A DNA stretch of 64,000 bases, from the NCBI RefSeq assembly GCF_000350225.1, contig NW_005179184.1, positions 44,536 through 108,535 of the forward strand, given 5' to 3'. The translations under genes were made by a program, and so were the position numbers. Below the pieces are notes generated by a model. The model saw nothing but the letters and a program-made list of their open reading frames with translations, was not told where the DNA came from and made no database searches. Source of the DNA: Chondrus crispus (taxonomy: Eukaryota; Rhodophyta; Florideophyceae; Gigartinales; Gigartinaceae). Below, piece after piece: positions 1 to 9,540 of this stretch; within the stretch, counting starts at the first letter, position 1; each line of letters begins with the position of its first letter.

Positions 1-310
1 CGGCCATACGACATATAATCATTTCAACCGCTTCCTTAAGATGTGCCCGACGCAACGGGATCCCTTGTTCGGCGTAGCGGGCTAGCAGCGTAACTACTAA
101 ATTCTCCTCGTGCGCAGTTAATGCGGTGAGTCGGCCTGGGCGTTTTGCTGTTTTGATGCGCAACGGATCGCGGTTGACGTGGTTGTAGATGATGGACATT
201 GGAAAGTGGAACTGTGCGGCAGCGGAGCGTTATGTTTGCACCCCGAGGACTGCTTTGACGGCACGCTGCAGTCTTGAGTTTTCGGAAGAGTGCTTCGATC
301 GCTTGGTCAT
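1..310 (-). pseudogene. pogo/CENP-B-type transposase, N-terminal part, broken and cut by the window edge
   Basis: On the minus strand an ATG at 310 opens a reading frame that begins MTKRSKHSS, followed by a Psq-type helix-turn-helix (LQRAVKAVLG... then RSAAAQFHFPMSIIYNHV). A CENP-B/Tc5-like second helix-turn-helix follows (KRPGRLTALTAHEENLV, LLARYAEQGIPLRRAHLKEA). The two halves of the Psq domain lie in one frame but are interrupted by an in-frame TAA at 230-232, so the copy cannot make a full protein without readthrough. The frame stays open to position 1 and the catalytic DDE part lies outside the window. The domain order matches pogo/Tigger-like transposases, or domesticated CENP-B/jerky-like proteins; a domesticated gene is unlikely given the stop. 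I see no intron signal that would remove the stop. Confidence 0.72.
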
Positions 311-1421
311 TTTTGTGACCACCAATGCAGGCGTGAAGGTCTCGAGACTAGAATGCCTTGAAGTCGCTCCCTGTGTGTTCCATGAAACGATGGTCCTTTT
401 ATACTGCGTTTGGTGTGGATGCCATGCGGACTTTTGGCGGGACGTCTGAATTTTTGCGCGCCCATCGGTGTTTGTGTTTTGAAAGGCCCGCCTCTTTTGG
501 CAGCGAAATAGAGGAATTGAAACAAGTGATGTCCTTAATGTAAATTGGTGCGTGGTATTGTTTGCGCAGATTTTTTTTGAATCTATCCACAAGGAATTGA
601 GCCATTGGCTTTTTAGGAACTTGTTGAGCATTGTTTGCTGTCTTTGGCCCGATATGGGGATAAAAGTTCGCAATATTTGGGATGTTCAGGTAATTAGGGC
701 GTGTTCCAAAAATTAGGGCACCCCCCCTTTACGCTCGACTTCCTTAAACCTCCGTGTGAGCTTCCTCGCACGGGCTCGGTCCTTGTGTACTCACCCATGA
801 CCTCGCGTTGCGCGATTGCGGCGACAGATTTTGGTTGCACTTGGCACCAATTTGACTTCATAGGCGTTTTTAGTGACGCGTGATTGTGCTAGAGGCGTGG
901 CAGTTGGAAACGAGTTGTTCGGGAAGTGCGTGGTCCCCTCTCGTCGATGGGTGTATTTACTTCAATTTCGCGCACTGTAGCATGTACTCACTCCTTGACG
1001 AATTCTGCAGCGTTCCATGAGGAAGCAAGGCAACGAGGTCAATATAGCGTTGCAAGATTGCTTCACAGTAGACCCTTTACGGAAATATGAGGGGACATGC
1101 AATAAACCCAATCATCCGATAAAAAGACAATCCTCAATTCGTTATGATCAGGTAAAGTATCATACAACCAGTAAATCAAAAATACATTATGATTACTGCA
1201 TACAAATCACACATGCACATATACGTGTTCAATACCTGCGCACTGCATCAGTGCAACGACACGGGAGAAAAAAGCGAAACAACTGGGTCATTGCGCAAAT
1301 GACCTGGATATTTCGGATAGACGTCGATCTGCACTGGCCACAGTGAGAACAAACACATCTTCCCTCCCTTTACCTCACTCCGCAGCACCACCCACCGCAA
1401 CCTAACACTCCCCAATCCCTG
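311..1421. other. intergenic, transposon-flanking spacer, no supported gene
   Basis: About 1.1 kb separates the broken pogo-like gene from the Harbinger-like gene. I see no coding exon. Near 690-726 the motif ATTAGGGC occurs twice around TTCCAAAA, just before a C7 run. This would suit a DNA-transposon terminal repeat of the pogo-like copy, but I could not find its partner because the element runs off the left edge. Small ORFs here have no recognisable domain. Confidence 0.4.
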
Positions 1422-2699
1422 ATGGCCCCCTTCACGGCACAAGAAGCGGCCCAGACTCGTCAGCCGCTGTCGACAGCGGCCATTGAGCGCAGAAATGAGC
1501 TCGAGCTCTACGACGCAGCCCACCCTGACGATAGTGACGAGGACAACGGTTCAGACTCCCCCATTTTCGATCAATTTTACGATCAGAGCGGGGCTCGCAC
1601 AATCATTGAAATGATCAACTTTAACCCAGCCCAGTCTATGGGCATTTGGGCTGGGTTTCAAAACCTCATTTTGGAGAACTACAATGTTGGCAGAGAGCGC
1701 AAATGCTCCCACAGCCCAAAGGATGTGCTGTTCATGACCCTCTCGGTCCTGAAACATGGCGGAACGTGGGATTTTTTGGCCAAAATGTTTGGTCAGAAGA
1801 CCTATACCTTCGAACGCCTTATAGTGCGTTTCATTGGGATCATTTCAGAACCTGTTTACGAGCAGTACGTGACCTACTGCCACAAGCGATGGTCGATGAA
1901 GGAACTATCGGATAAGAGTAAGCTTTTTAAGGAATACCCTATGACCCGTTATGCCACTGATGTCCCTTTCCAGCCCTCTTTTCGCCCCTCCGGCAGCCTA
2001 GAAGAGGGCAAGAAGTACTTCAGTGGAAAACATAAGCTTTACAGCTACAAAGTGGAAGTAAACGTTATGCCAAACGGGCTTGCAATTTGCTGTAGTATGC
2101 ATGAGCCTGGTTCTGTCTCCGATTTGGTAATTTTCAGGGAAATGCAGTGGTTCCACAAACGCGCTCAGCGCAAAAAGGAGGATGAGGCTACAATTGAGGA
2201 CAGTGGACCCTTGCAAGAGGAGTATCCGGGACAGTGGGCCATATTAGCGGACAAGGGATATCAGGGGGCTGCCGAGTTTTGCAGAGTGATTCATCCAAAA
2301 CGAAAGCTCCCTGGTGCGTTTCTCTCGCCAAGCGAGGTGGCCGAGAACCGAGCTATCTCGGGCGACCGCATTCTTGTGGAAAACTTTTTCGGGCGCATGT
2401 GCGGGCTTTGGTCGGTAGTGGGTACAAAGTGGAAGTCGTCAGAAGGTAACTATGATGCAGTGTTTCAAACGTGTCTAGGTCTCACGAATTTTTATATTCG
2501 TTGGAGGCCGCTACGAGCACAGGACATGACTTTGTACCAGCAACTGACAAATCGATGGTACCAAATCGGTAATAGCCAGTTGGAGCGCAGACGCCGAATT
2601 CAGAAGCGGTACCGGGAGAAGAGAGCCCTAATGAAGCGTCAGTTTCGCGCAAGTTGCGCTCTGGATTTACTCGGCCGCGAGCCGAGTGAGGAGATCTAG
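1422..2699 (+). CDS. PIF/Harbinger-type DDE transposase (intact ORF)
   Basis: This uninterrupted 425-residue protein has an acidic N-terminus and a transposase core of the DDE_Tnp_4 kind. The catalytic acids can be placed at D180 (RYATDVPFQP), D277 (ILADKGYQG) and E320 (GDRILVENFFGRMCGLW). The intervening PGSVSDLVIF stretch corresponds to the PGSxHD block of Harbinger transposases. A basic C-terminal tail (residues about 390-420, RRRRIQKRYREKRALMKR) follows. Family members cut and paste DNA with a partner Myb-like protein; I see no partner ORF nearby. The ATG at 1422 follows a C-rich leader like those of host genes here. An intact frame suggests recent insertion, or domestication in the manner of HARBI1. 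I could not identify terminal inverted repeats with confidence. Confidence 0.85.
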   Translation: MAPFTAQEAAQTRQPLSTAAIERRNELELYDAAHPDDSDEDNGSDSPIFDQFYDQSGARTIIEMINFNPAQSMGIWAGFQNLILENYNVGRERKCSHSPKDVLFMTLSVLKHGGTWDFLAKMFGQKTYTFERLIVRFIGIISEPVYEQYVTYCHKRWSMKELSDKSKLFKEYPMTRYATDVPFQPSFRPSGSLEEGKKYFSGKHKLYSYKVEVNVMPNGLAICCSMHEPGSVSDLVIFREMQWFHKRAQRKKEDEATIEDSGPLQEEYPGQWAILADKGYQGAAEFCRVIHPKRKLPGAFLSPSEVAENRAISGDRILVENFFGRMCGLWSVVGTKWKSSEGNYDAVFQTCLGLTNFYIRWRPLRAQDMTLYQQLTNRWYQIGNSQLERRRRIQKRYREKRALMKRQFRASCALDLLGREPSEEI

Positions 2700-4556
2700 T
2701 CTCTCCATACTTGCTGGTGTATTGAGAGAATGCTGCCCTTTTGCGCTAAGCGGTAGTGAATTACGACAAATTCAATTGAATTTGCAATAAATGTACTGTC
2801 TTCGAATAACCCTGTCGTTCCCTTAGAGATCGAGTCACAGAGCAAACGAATGCAGTTTGAGCGAAAGCTGGATATCTGCATAAGAGACCTAGTGAGGCGT
2901 TAGAGGGCCAAATTTATCATTTCCAACCTGTAAACTATCACCAGCTCAGAAATGATGTGTTTCTGAATTACCTGATGAAATCTCTGGTGGGATTATCCAC
3001 TATACAGAATGTAGCCTTGTAACATCCGAACCTGCCCATCAAACTGAGGTATCACAAAGGATGCAAGCATGTCTTCATGAAATCATCTTTACTTATAGTA
3101 GCAGTCCTCCAAACAAGTGTTTTAGTGCGGGTTTTGAACGTGAAAGACTGTTCAGAGAGTTCCTCGTCAACTCTCGTCAACTCTCGCCACTTAATCTGTT
3201 TCTTCGTGACCAGTTATTGACATCCTGCATTTTGCAGTGCCCCCCCCCCCCCCCCCCCCCCCCCCCACCGCCCCCTTCAAAAAGGCTAGGTGCAGTAAAG
3301 AAACTTATCACCTGCTCTGCTCTATCTATCTAAGAGTTCACTGTTCAGTCCAACGCTGCGAAAAGTCTCGAAGTAAACATGCCCATGATGTCGACAATAA
3401 TCATGACATGCACGAATAGATGAGGAACCATTCTGTGGAAATCAAGCACTTACAAAAGCTTGTCATGGTGTGCAACATGAAGACGAAGAGCCATTCGGTG
3501 CGAGGAGGATTTTTATACAGATAAGCACGAAGAGAACGTCATGCTGCTCGAAAGAAAGGCGGATGGCCTCAATCTGCGGCGGCCCCCAGAGACAAGTGAA
3601 AATATCCATGAGAGCACGTACCTTGGACTGTGCCAGCTGAGACTTCGCCCGTTGCGCGACGTCGAAGAACTGTGTGAAAGGCTCCGGGTTTAGCTTGCCC
3701 TGTGTGTTAAAACTTCGAGCACCGCTGAAATAAAGTCAAAGGGAGGTTATGCAGCCAATGTTGCTAGTCGGGTCATGGGTGAATGGTGTGCCCAGAGCAG
3801 GTGAGCTTCAGTTATCGCCGTGTTTTGTAAGAAGTCAGCCCCATCTCGTTAGGAGTACTGCTTTAAGATAGTACATAGTAAAGTGTTCCGCATGGGGGAG
3901 GGGGATGGGATTGTCCGTCGTGTACTACCCTCCAATTCACGACGACATGTTTTATCTTTCACCTGCACAGTGCAGTATGTGCTCGCCCATTTTGACAGAT
4001 GAAGCAAGTGTGGTTTCGCATTAGCGATAAGAGTGAACAGCAAGAGTGGTGGGAAACGCTGGTTCCATTGATGTTGTAAATCCGTTGACCGACATGTAAA
4101 ACAGCCTGCCGAAGACCTCGAGGCACGCGGCGGGCGGTGGGGGAGAGGGAGACGCCGTGGATAGCTGAACTGTAAAGGTTTCATCAAAGTGCCAATGCAT
4201 CTATCTCTGCATGTTCAAGCACTCTTCCGCAACGCCCAGCGCTTTTCTTCACACAAGGCCGTAGCTTTGATGTCTTTCACTTCCGGTCCTTGGAGGCGCC
4301 TGGGCAAAAAAATTATTTTTATTCCTGTTAGATAGCTCGTCGATACTCAGTTTGGCGACCTGGCACTCCAGGGAATGGAGGTTGAGTTTGGCCCAGCCTT
4401 CCTCCGAGCCTGCTGGCGCCGTGTGGAGAACAAAATTTGCAAGGTTGCCGCAACAAAATTGATGCAGTCGTCCGCAACGGCTTGCTGCGGGAACGACTCG
4501 AAAAGCTAGCAAAAGGGGCGGAAGACAAGGCGGGCATATCCGATAGCTCATTTCAT
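2700..4556. other. intergenic 1.86 kb, low-complexity and repeat-like
   Basis: I see no gene here. The stretch holds a perfect 16-bp palindrome at 2768-2783 (AAATTCAATTGAATTT), a short tandem of AACTCTCGTC near 3165-3185 and a 27-nt poly-C run at 3240-3266. The open frame of the downstream polymerase extends back to 4437 but has no ATG before 4557. The rest looks like decayed transposon-flanking sequence plus the promoter of the polymerase gene. Confidence 0.4.
3240..3266 (+). repeat. poly-C homopolymer (27 nt)
   Basis: There are 27 consecutive C residues, followed after A by CCGCCCCC. Runs of this length are length-unstable and the complementary strand can form a G-quadruplex. No gene overlaps it. 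Confidence 0.95.
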
Positions 4557-6224
4557 ATGGGGGAAGGTGCAGGGCGTCCTGAGAAGCGGAGGCGAACCCT
4601 TCCGAATGTTAGTCTTCCGATTTCGTCACAGGCTCAAAGCGGATCTAACGGATACCTGGCTTGCTTTGACGAGACCAAACCTATCGCTGTAGTTGTTTCG
4701 CCCCTGAAGAGACGCCAAGGAGCGATATTGACGCGTAACTTAAGAGGCGCAGGGGCATGTGTGATTGAGGACTTGAGCAAGTTGAAGGAGGACGCTGGAG
4801 GTGCAGAAGTAGCTAGCGTCGTCGTGGTGACAGATAACAAGTTGCGTGCAGAGCAACAAATAGGCACTCTCCGAAGTCCGCGATATGTCTCGACCAAATG
4901 GGCTTCAGCAGTTCTTTCGATGCGATCACCGCTTCCGCTTGATCCCTACCTCCTCAGAGATCGCCCTGCCTCGGTGTCAGATAAGATCAACTCGGGCACG
5001 ACCCAAGATGCGAAGGGACACAAGAGCACAGGCTTTCTCCCCGTGTGGTGCAGTCTTGGGAGGCCTGACTACAGCGATATCGCTCAAAAGCAGGCCCTTC
5101 TACGAAACTTACCTGTACATCTTTGCCAACGGAGCACAGTGACGCAGAGCATCTATCCATCGCCAAACCGGGACATCTGCAAGATGTTGGAGAAGATTGC
5201 AAAAAAGCGTGTTCTAGAACAAGCTGGCGGGTCAACCCTTGCAGCTGATACCCGTGCTCACGCTTATCAACTAGCTAGCTCAGCCTTAAAGTGTGTGCCC
5301 TTTGCATTGAAAACGCCGCAAGACGTCGACAGTTTGCATGCGCTCGGTCTTCGTGTCCTTGGTGCTGTGCGCGAATATCTACATACGGGCGATATGCATG
5401 AGGCGTCAATGCTGGAGACGGACGTGCGGCTGCGGACGCTCAGCGAGTTTCGGGAATTCTACGGAGTAGGGGCAGCATCAGCCCGAGAGTTGTACGACGT
5501 GAGAGGTGTAACGAGCGTAGAACAGTTGCGAGAAAAAGTGAAATCGTACCCAAACGAGTTTCCGGAGACGCTGGTCAAGCATTTACATCATTTCGACAGA
5601 CTCAAGCGTTTGAACTTCAAGCAAGCCGAGACATTCAACCAGAAAGTGAAAGCATGTCTCAACGAAGGCGGGAAGAACAACCTGCATCTCCGAGTGACAC
5701 TCTGCGGGGGTTTCCGGCGGGCCGAGCTGTCCGGGCACGACGTGGACCTGTTGTACTGTCGTCGGCAAGAGCGCGCGGACAACCACGACTCGGTGCTAGC
5801 CTCGGTCGCGCGGCGGCTCTCCCAGTGCGGATTGCTAGTGTCCGTACTGTCACTGACCGCGAACGAAGAAGGGTGGCACGAGCGGCGGTACCACACGAGC
5901 CGCGTGCGAGGCGTGTACCGGTACGCGCACGACATTCTGCACGGGCTGGCCGTGTTCGAAGGGTGTGTGTTCCGAGTGGATGTGGTAGGGGTGCGGGACG
6001 CTGCGGAGTTCCCCTTTGCCACGCTGGCGTGGTCCGGGTCGACAGTGTTCCAGCGGGATCTGCGGCTGTACTGCGAGAAGAAGGGGTGGATCTTTAACCA
6101 GCACGGGATTTTCGAACGCGACGGCGGGCACAGGGTCAAGCTCACGCCCGGGCCGAAGAGTGAGATGGACGTGTTTGAAGCCATGGGCCTGACGTATCGC
6201 CCCCCGTTCGAGCGCAGCTGTTAA
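4557..6224 (+). CDS. family X DNA polymerase (Pol lambda/Pol IV-like) with BRCT domain
   Basis: This repair polymerase fills short gaps in base-excision repair and end joining. The N-terminal part (residues about 35-125) is a BRCT domain ending near YVSTKWASAVL. The 8-kDa and fingers regions follow, with the helix-hairpin-helix piece FYGVGAASARELYDVRGV. The palm carries CGGFRRAELSGHDVDLLYC, giving the metal-binding pair D395 and D397, and the third acid D475 in FRVDVVG. The thumb motif TVFQRDLRLYCEKKGWIF and the terminal QHGIFE block complete the family signature. At 555 residues it matches Pol lambda length. The frame is open upstream to 4437 without an ATG, so 4557 is the first ATG. It converges on the next gene with only 13 bp between stop codons. 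Pol lambda, Pol mu and yeast Pol IV cannot be separated by eye. Confidence 0.9.
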   Translation: MGEGAGRPEKRRRTLPNVSLPISSQAQSGSNGYLACFDETKPIAVVVSPLKRRQGAILTRNLRGAGACVIEDLSKLKEDAGGAEVASVVVVTDNKLRAEQQIGTLRSPRYVSTKWASAVLSMRSPLPLDPYLLRDRPASVSDKINSGTTQDAKGHKSTGFLPVWCSLGRPDYSDIAQKQALLRNLPVHLCQRSTVTQSIYPSPNRDICKMLEKIAKKRVLEQAGGSTLAADTRAHAYQLASSALKCVPFALKTPQDVDSLHALGLRVLGAVREYLHTGDMHEASMLETDVRLRTLSEFREFYGVGAASARELYDVRGVTSVEQLREKVKSYPNEFPETLVKHLHHFDRLKRLNFKQAETFNQKVKACLNEGGKNNLHLRVTLCGGFRRAELSGHDVDLLYCRRQERADNHDSVLASVARRLSQCGLLVSVLSLTANEEGWHERRYHTSRVRGVYRYAHDILHGLAVFEGCVFRVDVVGVRDAAEFPFATLAWSGSTVFQRDLRLYCEKKGWIFNQHGIFERDGGHRVKLTPGPKSEMDVFEAMGLTYRPPFERSC

Positions 6225-6237
6225 GGTGACGTGTGGC

Positions 6238-6918
6238 TCAGACGATCTTCCGCGACATCGGGACGGGCTCGACGGCCTGCCGCTTGTTGGTCTCCTTCCA
6301 CTGGTGCCACCTCTCCTTCATGATAGCAGCATCGCGGCGATGAGTATACGCCAACAAATGCTCGCCGCCCTTCACAACTGCCTTGACAGCGTCCTGGTCC
6401 TGCACGCCCTTCTGTACATCGACGATGTAATACAAGGTGATCCCCTGCCCCCTCCTCGCAAAGGACCAATAGCGATGGTTCGGATCGTCCCCGCCGGGCC
6501 CGCAGACAAGCTCGCTGGCCGGGATGTTGACGGGGTTCCCAAGGAGCCCCGCGAGCCCGTGCGGCGTGACGCGCAGCGCGGGTCCGGAGGCCTCGACGAG
6601 GGCCATCTCCGCGACGGAGCGGCGGAGGTAGGTGGCGATGAGGGCGGCGAAGGCGGCGGAGAGCCCGAAGCCTGCGTACGTCCAGACCGGGCCCAGGAGG
6701 GGCTCCGGGACTTGGTGCGAGAGGTAGGCCGCCGACGCCCAGAAGCCGGCCTGCCCCGTGGCCAGCACGGTCATAGCCGCGGAGCGCAGGCGGCGCGGGT
6801 TGCTGTAGATGCGGTGTACGGGCGTGGAGGGGGTGGACGGGAGGGTGGAAAGGGTACGCAGGGACGGCGGGAGACGCCGCGCGGCAAGGCGGAGAGCCAT
6901 GGAGGCGGGGTGGTGCAT
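6238..6918 (-). CDS. TMEM223-like mitochondrial inner-membrane protein
   Basis: The protein starts with a mitochondrial-type presequence rich in Arg, Leu and Ser (MALRLAARRLPPSLRTLS). The core then resembles TMEM223: a VHRIYSNPRR block, a first membrane helix (MTVLATGQAGFWASAAYL), a short linker and a second helix (WTYAGFGLSAAFAALIATYL). The matrix-side beta-rich tail ends near GITLYYIVDVQKG. In animals TMEM223 helps assemble cytochrome c oxidase through COX1 translation; that role is carried over by family only. The open frame continues upstream to an ATG at 6993, but the stretch 6919-6993 is a C-rich leader. ATGs at 6918 and 6900 both give the presequence; I use 6918. The gene is convergent with the polymerase. 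Confidence 0.6.
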   Translation of the reverse strand: MHHPASMALRLAARRLPPSLRTLSTLPSTPSTPVHRIYSNPRRLRSAAMTVLATGQAGFWASAAYLSHQVPEPLLGPVWTYAGFGLSAAFAALIATYLRRSVAEMALVEASGPALRVTPHGLAGLLGNPVNIPASELVCGPGGDDPNHRYWSFARRGQGITLYYIVDVQKGVQDQDAVKAVVKGGEHLLAYTHRRDAAIMKERWHQWKETNKRQAVEPVPMSRKIV

Positions 6919-7549
6919 GGTGATGACGATGGGGTGATCGGTTCGGAGAGAAGGGAGAGGGTGTAGGGGGGGGGTGTTCGTTTCGCAGCGCATCTTGGCG
7001 CTGTAAGGAGTGCGTTTCGCGGGGTGTTACTTACAGTGAGATGGAGGATGGGACACGGCGCATGGGTATGTCTGGGTATGACGGTTCGAGCGAAATCAAG
7101 TTGGGAATGTGGCGGAAACAAGGGAAAAACAGGGGGGTGATATTGGCCAGAGCGCCGCTGGCGGCGGGATTCCGCCTTCAGGATTTCACGTGGGGGACGC
7201 CGGTTGGCCGCTGAAGTGGCAATACCGCGCCATTAAGCGGCCACCGCCGTCGGTTGGGCTCATCAGACGCCCACCACATACGAGCATGCTGCCGGTCGCC
7301 CACGCACCGTCGCCCACGCACCGCCGCTTCCGAGACCGCCCCCGATCGATCAATTGTGGCCCGACCTTGTTTGCGGTCGTGCAGACATAATGCGGCTGTA
7401 ATCCTCACAACTCCGCTTGCCTCTCAACAACAACAACACACTTCACTCTCTCCGACTCAGCCCTCCGTCCATCATCCCCTACACACTACACACCTCCCGC
7501 CCTCTCCATCCACGTCACCACTGTCACTAACCTGCCCCTCACACCTCTG
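6919..7549. promoter_or_regulatory. shared divergent promoter region
   Basis: About 630 bp lies between the TMEM223-like gene (leftward) and FAD4 (rightward). No gene is seen. The FAD4 side ends in a pyrimidine-rich, CA-repeat-bearing leader (7425-7545, including CAACAACAACAACACAC), as do many 5' leaders in this window. No TATA box is obvious. Confidence 0.4.
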
Positions 7550-8580
7550 ATGATGTCCACCGCAGCCTCCCACCCGGCCTTCCTTCCTCCCCTGACCCTG
7601 CGTTTGCCTGCGCCCCGCCCGTCGCGTTCGCCCGAGCAGCTTCGGCGCGCGCCACGCCCTCTGCGCCGCACACGGCTCTCGCCGACGAGCGTGCAAACGG
7701 CGGAGCCGCCCAAGGTGGCGAAGCGCGCCGTGGCCGCCAAGCGCCCGACGGCCTCGCCCCGTCTCGTCGCGGACGGCGACTCCCTCTCCGGCACGCCTGC
7801 GCAGCGAGCCCTGGTCGTGGCCTTTTGCACCGCGTACGCGGCGCTCCCGCTCAAGCTAGCGGCCTCCGCGGCCGGCCCCGCCGACCTCGCGCTCGACGCC
7901 GCCGCCGTCGCCGCCGCCTACGTCTTCTCGGACTTCGCCGTCGGCGTGTACCACCACGCCGTCGACAACTACGGCTCCGCCGACACCCCGCTCTTCGGAT
8001 GTACGTACCCTTCCCGCCCTTCCCGCCCGCCAGCCCCTTCGCTCGTACGCTTTCGCACCCCGCTAACATAACACCCCGCCGTCTTTCGCTGCGCTGCGCA
8101 GACCAGATCGCGGCGTTCCAGGGGCACCACGACGCGCCGTGGACGATCACGGCGCGCGATGTGTCGAATAACCTGTACCGGCTCACGCTGCCGACGCTCC
8201 CCCAGCTGGCGCTTTTGCTGTGCGTCGCGCCGGGCGGGCCGGCTGCCGCGTTCTACGGGACGTTTCTGGCGGGTATTGTCGGGGCGCAGGAGGCGCACCG
8301 CCAGGCGCACATGATGCGCGCCGCGCCCTGGGTGAGGCGCCTGCAAGCGTGGGGCGTGCTCGTGCCGCAGGGAATGCATGCCAAGCATCACCGCGGGGCG
8401 TATGAGGGCAGGTATTGTATTCTGTCAGGCGTGTGCAATGAGATGCTGGATGGGTCTCGGTTTTTCAGGAGGTGGGAGGCCGTTTTGTGGCGCGCCACCG
8501 GCGTGGAGCCCAATTGCTGGCGGCTGGATGCCACGCTGAAGGAGGAGGCGATTGCGTATTTGCCAGAGTGGTGCCGGTGA
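7550..8580 (+). CDS. FAD4: FAD4-like plastid fatty acid desaturase (TMEM189/Kua family), two exons
   Basis: The coding sequence is join(7550..8000, 8102..8580), 309 residues. The intron 8001-8101 starts GTACGT, has a GCTAAC branch site and ends GCAG; removing it joins TPLFGY to QIAAFQGHH, which restores the family motif. An Arg/Pro/Ser-rich N-terminus serves as plastid transit peptide, followed by membrane stretches. The histidine clusters are YHHAVDNYG, FQGHHDAPWTIT, AQEAHRQAHM and MHAKHHRG. The family is plant FAD4, which makes the trans-3-hexadecenoate of plastid phosphatidylglycerol, and the related plasmanylethanolamine desaturase. The FQGHH...PWTIT context and the transit peptide favour FAD4. 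Two in-frame ATGs sit at the start (7550, 7553). The coding strand is very GC-rich (Ala, Arg). Confidence 0.87.
8001..8101 (+). other. intron of FAD4-like gene
   Basis: This 101-nt intron has donor GTACGT, a CTAAC branch-like site at about 8052 and acceptor CGCAG. It is supported by restoration of the conserved LFG-x-QIxAFQGHH motif across the junction. Confidence 0.9.
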
Positions 8581-8811
8581 TACGCCGCAGAGGCGGATCG
8601 CTGCCACTGAGACCCCCGTGCTTCGCCTAGAAAGACCCAAGCCCGAATATCCCATTTGCATCTTCCTACTGTACCAATCAAATATTATTTCGTCCTGCAA
8701 CACCATTTTTGTCAAGCTCTCTTCCTCGCCCTCCTCCCTTCAACCCCCAAACTCGGACCCTTCGTACCCCACGCCCGGCCTCGAGCCCGCACAACAACCT
8801 ACATCTCCACG

Positions 8812-9540
8812 ATGCCACCGACCTTCCTCGGCCCTCCGCTACCCGTGCGGCCCTCCTGCCGCCGCTGCGCCCCCGTGCTCTCCCGCGCAACCACCCCCCA
8901 CTTCTCTGTATGCACGGGCCCGTCTTGCTCGCAAACCGCCTTCGGCAAGGCCCTGCCCACTACGCTGGCGGCGCTGCTCTCTACGGCGACGCCGCACGCC
9001 ACGTCGAGCGGCGTCGGCTGTCTCGGCGAGTGCGGACAGGGTCCGAACGTCGGCGTGGCGCCGGGCGGCGCGACGCCCTTCATCCAGCCTGCGCAGCGCA
9101 CGGTCGCAGCGGTCGTGGCCACGCTCGCGGATCTCGACTTGTACCCTGCGGAGGCGCTCGTCGGCGCGTTGCAGGACAAGGAGCGCGCGGACGCTCACTT
9201 CACGGCCGGGCGGCTGGACGACGCGGCCGCCGCGTACGCGCGCGCGGCCGCAGGGCTGCATGTGTGTCCGCGCCTGGAGAGCGCGGCACGCGCTAACTGG
9301 GCCGCCGTGCTGCTCGACATGGGGCAAGTGGACGACGCGCTGCGACAGGCGAATCAGGCCGTGGATTGCGCCGCGGATGGCGTCGGCGCGTGGAAGAGGA
9401 AGATGGACGCGCATGAAAGAAAGGGGGAGAGGGAGATGGCTGTTAGATGCGGGGAAGTGCTCATGCGCTTGGTTGGTAGCAAGGAGAGGGAGGCCGTGCA
9501 AAAGAGGGTGCGAAAGCTGCAGAGCAAGTGGCGGTGGTAG
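8812..9540 (+). CDS. thioredoxin-like [2Fe-2S] ferredoxin domain fused to TPR-like helices
   Basis: This 242-residue protein begins with a short Arg/Cys-rich presequence, likely plastid-targeting. Residues about 30-100 form a thioredoxin-like 2Fe-2S domain: CTGPSCSQTAFGKAL supplies the first two cysteines (C-x4-C) and GCLGECGQGPNVGVAPGG the second pair (C-x3-C). This is the pattern of NuoE/Fdx-type clusters. The C-terminal half is helical with TPR-like repeats (KERADAHFTAGRLDDAAAAYARA, ANWAAVLLDMGQVDDALRQA, and a third toward the end). Ferredoxin-like plus TPR proteins occur in plastids of plants and algae, where a redox or cluster-sensing scaffold role has been suggested but is not settled. 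The open frame runs back to 8656, but 8656-8811 is a C/T-rich leader; the ATG at 8812 follows ACATCTCCACG. Confidence 0.75.
   Translation: MPPTFLGPPLPVRPSCRRCAPVLSRATTPHFSVCTGPSCSQTAFGKALPTTLAALLSTATPHATSSGVGCLGECGQGPNVGVAPGGATPFIQPAQRTVAAVVATLADLDLYPAEALVGALQDKERADAHFTAGRLDDAAAAYARAAAGLHVCPRLESAARANWAAVLLDMGQVDDALRQANQAVDCAADGVGAWKRKMDAHERKGEREMAVRCGEVLMRLVGSKEREAVQKRVRKLQSKWRW

Noticed and set aside
1000-3300. Terminal inverted repeats of the Harbinger-like element
   Set aside because: I looked for GGG/GGC-type ends with TWA duplications and found no matching pair by eye.
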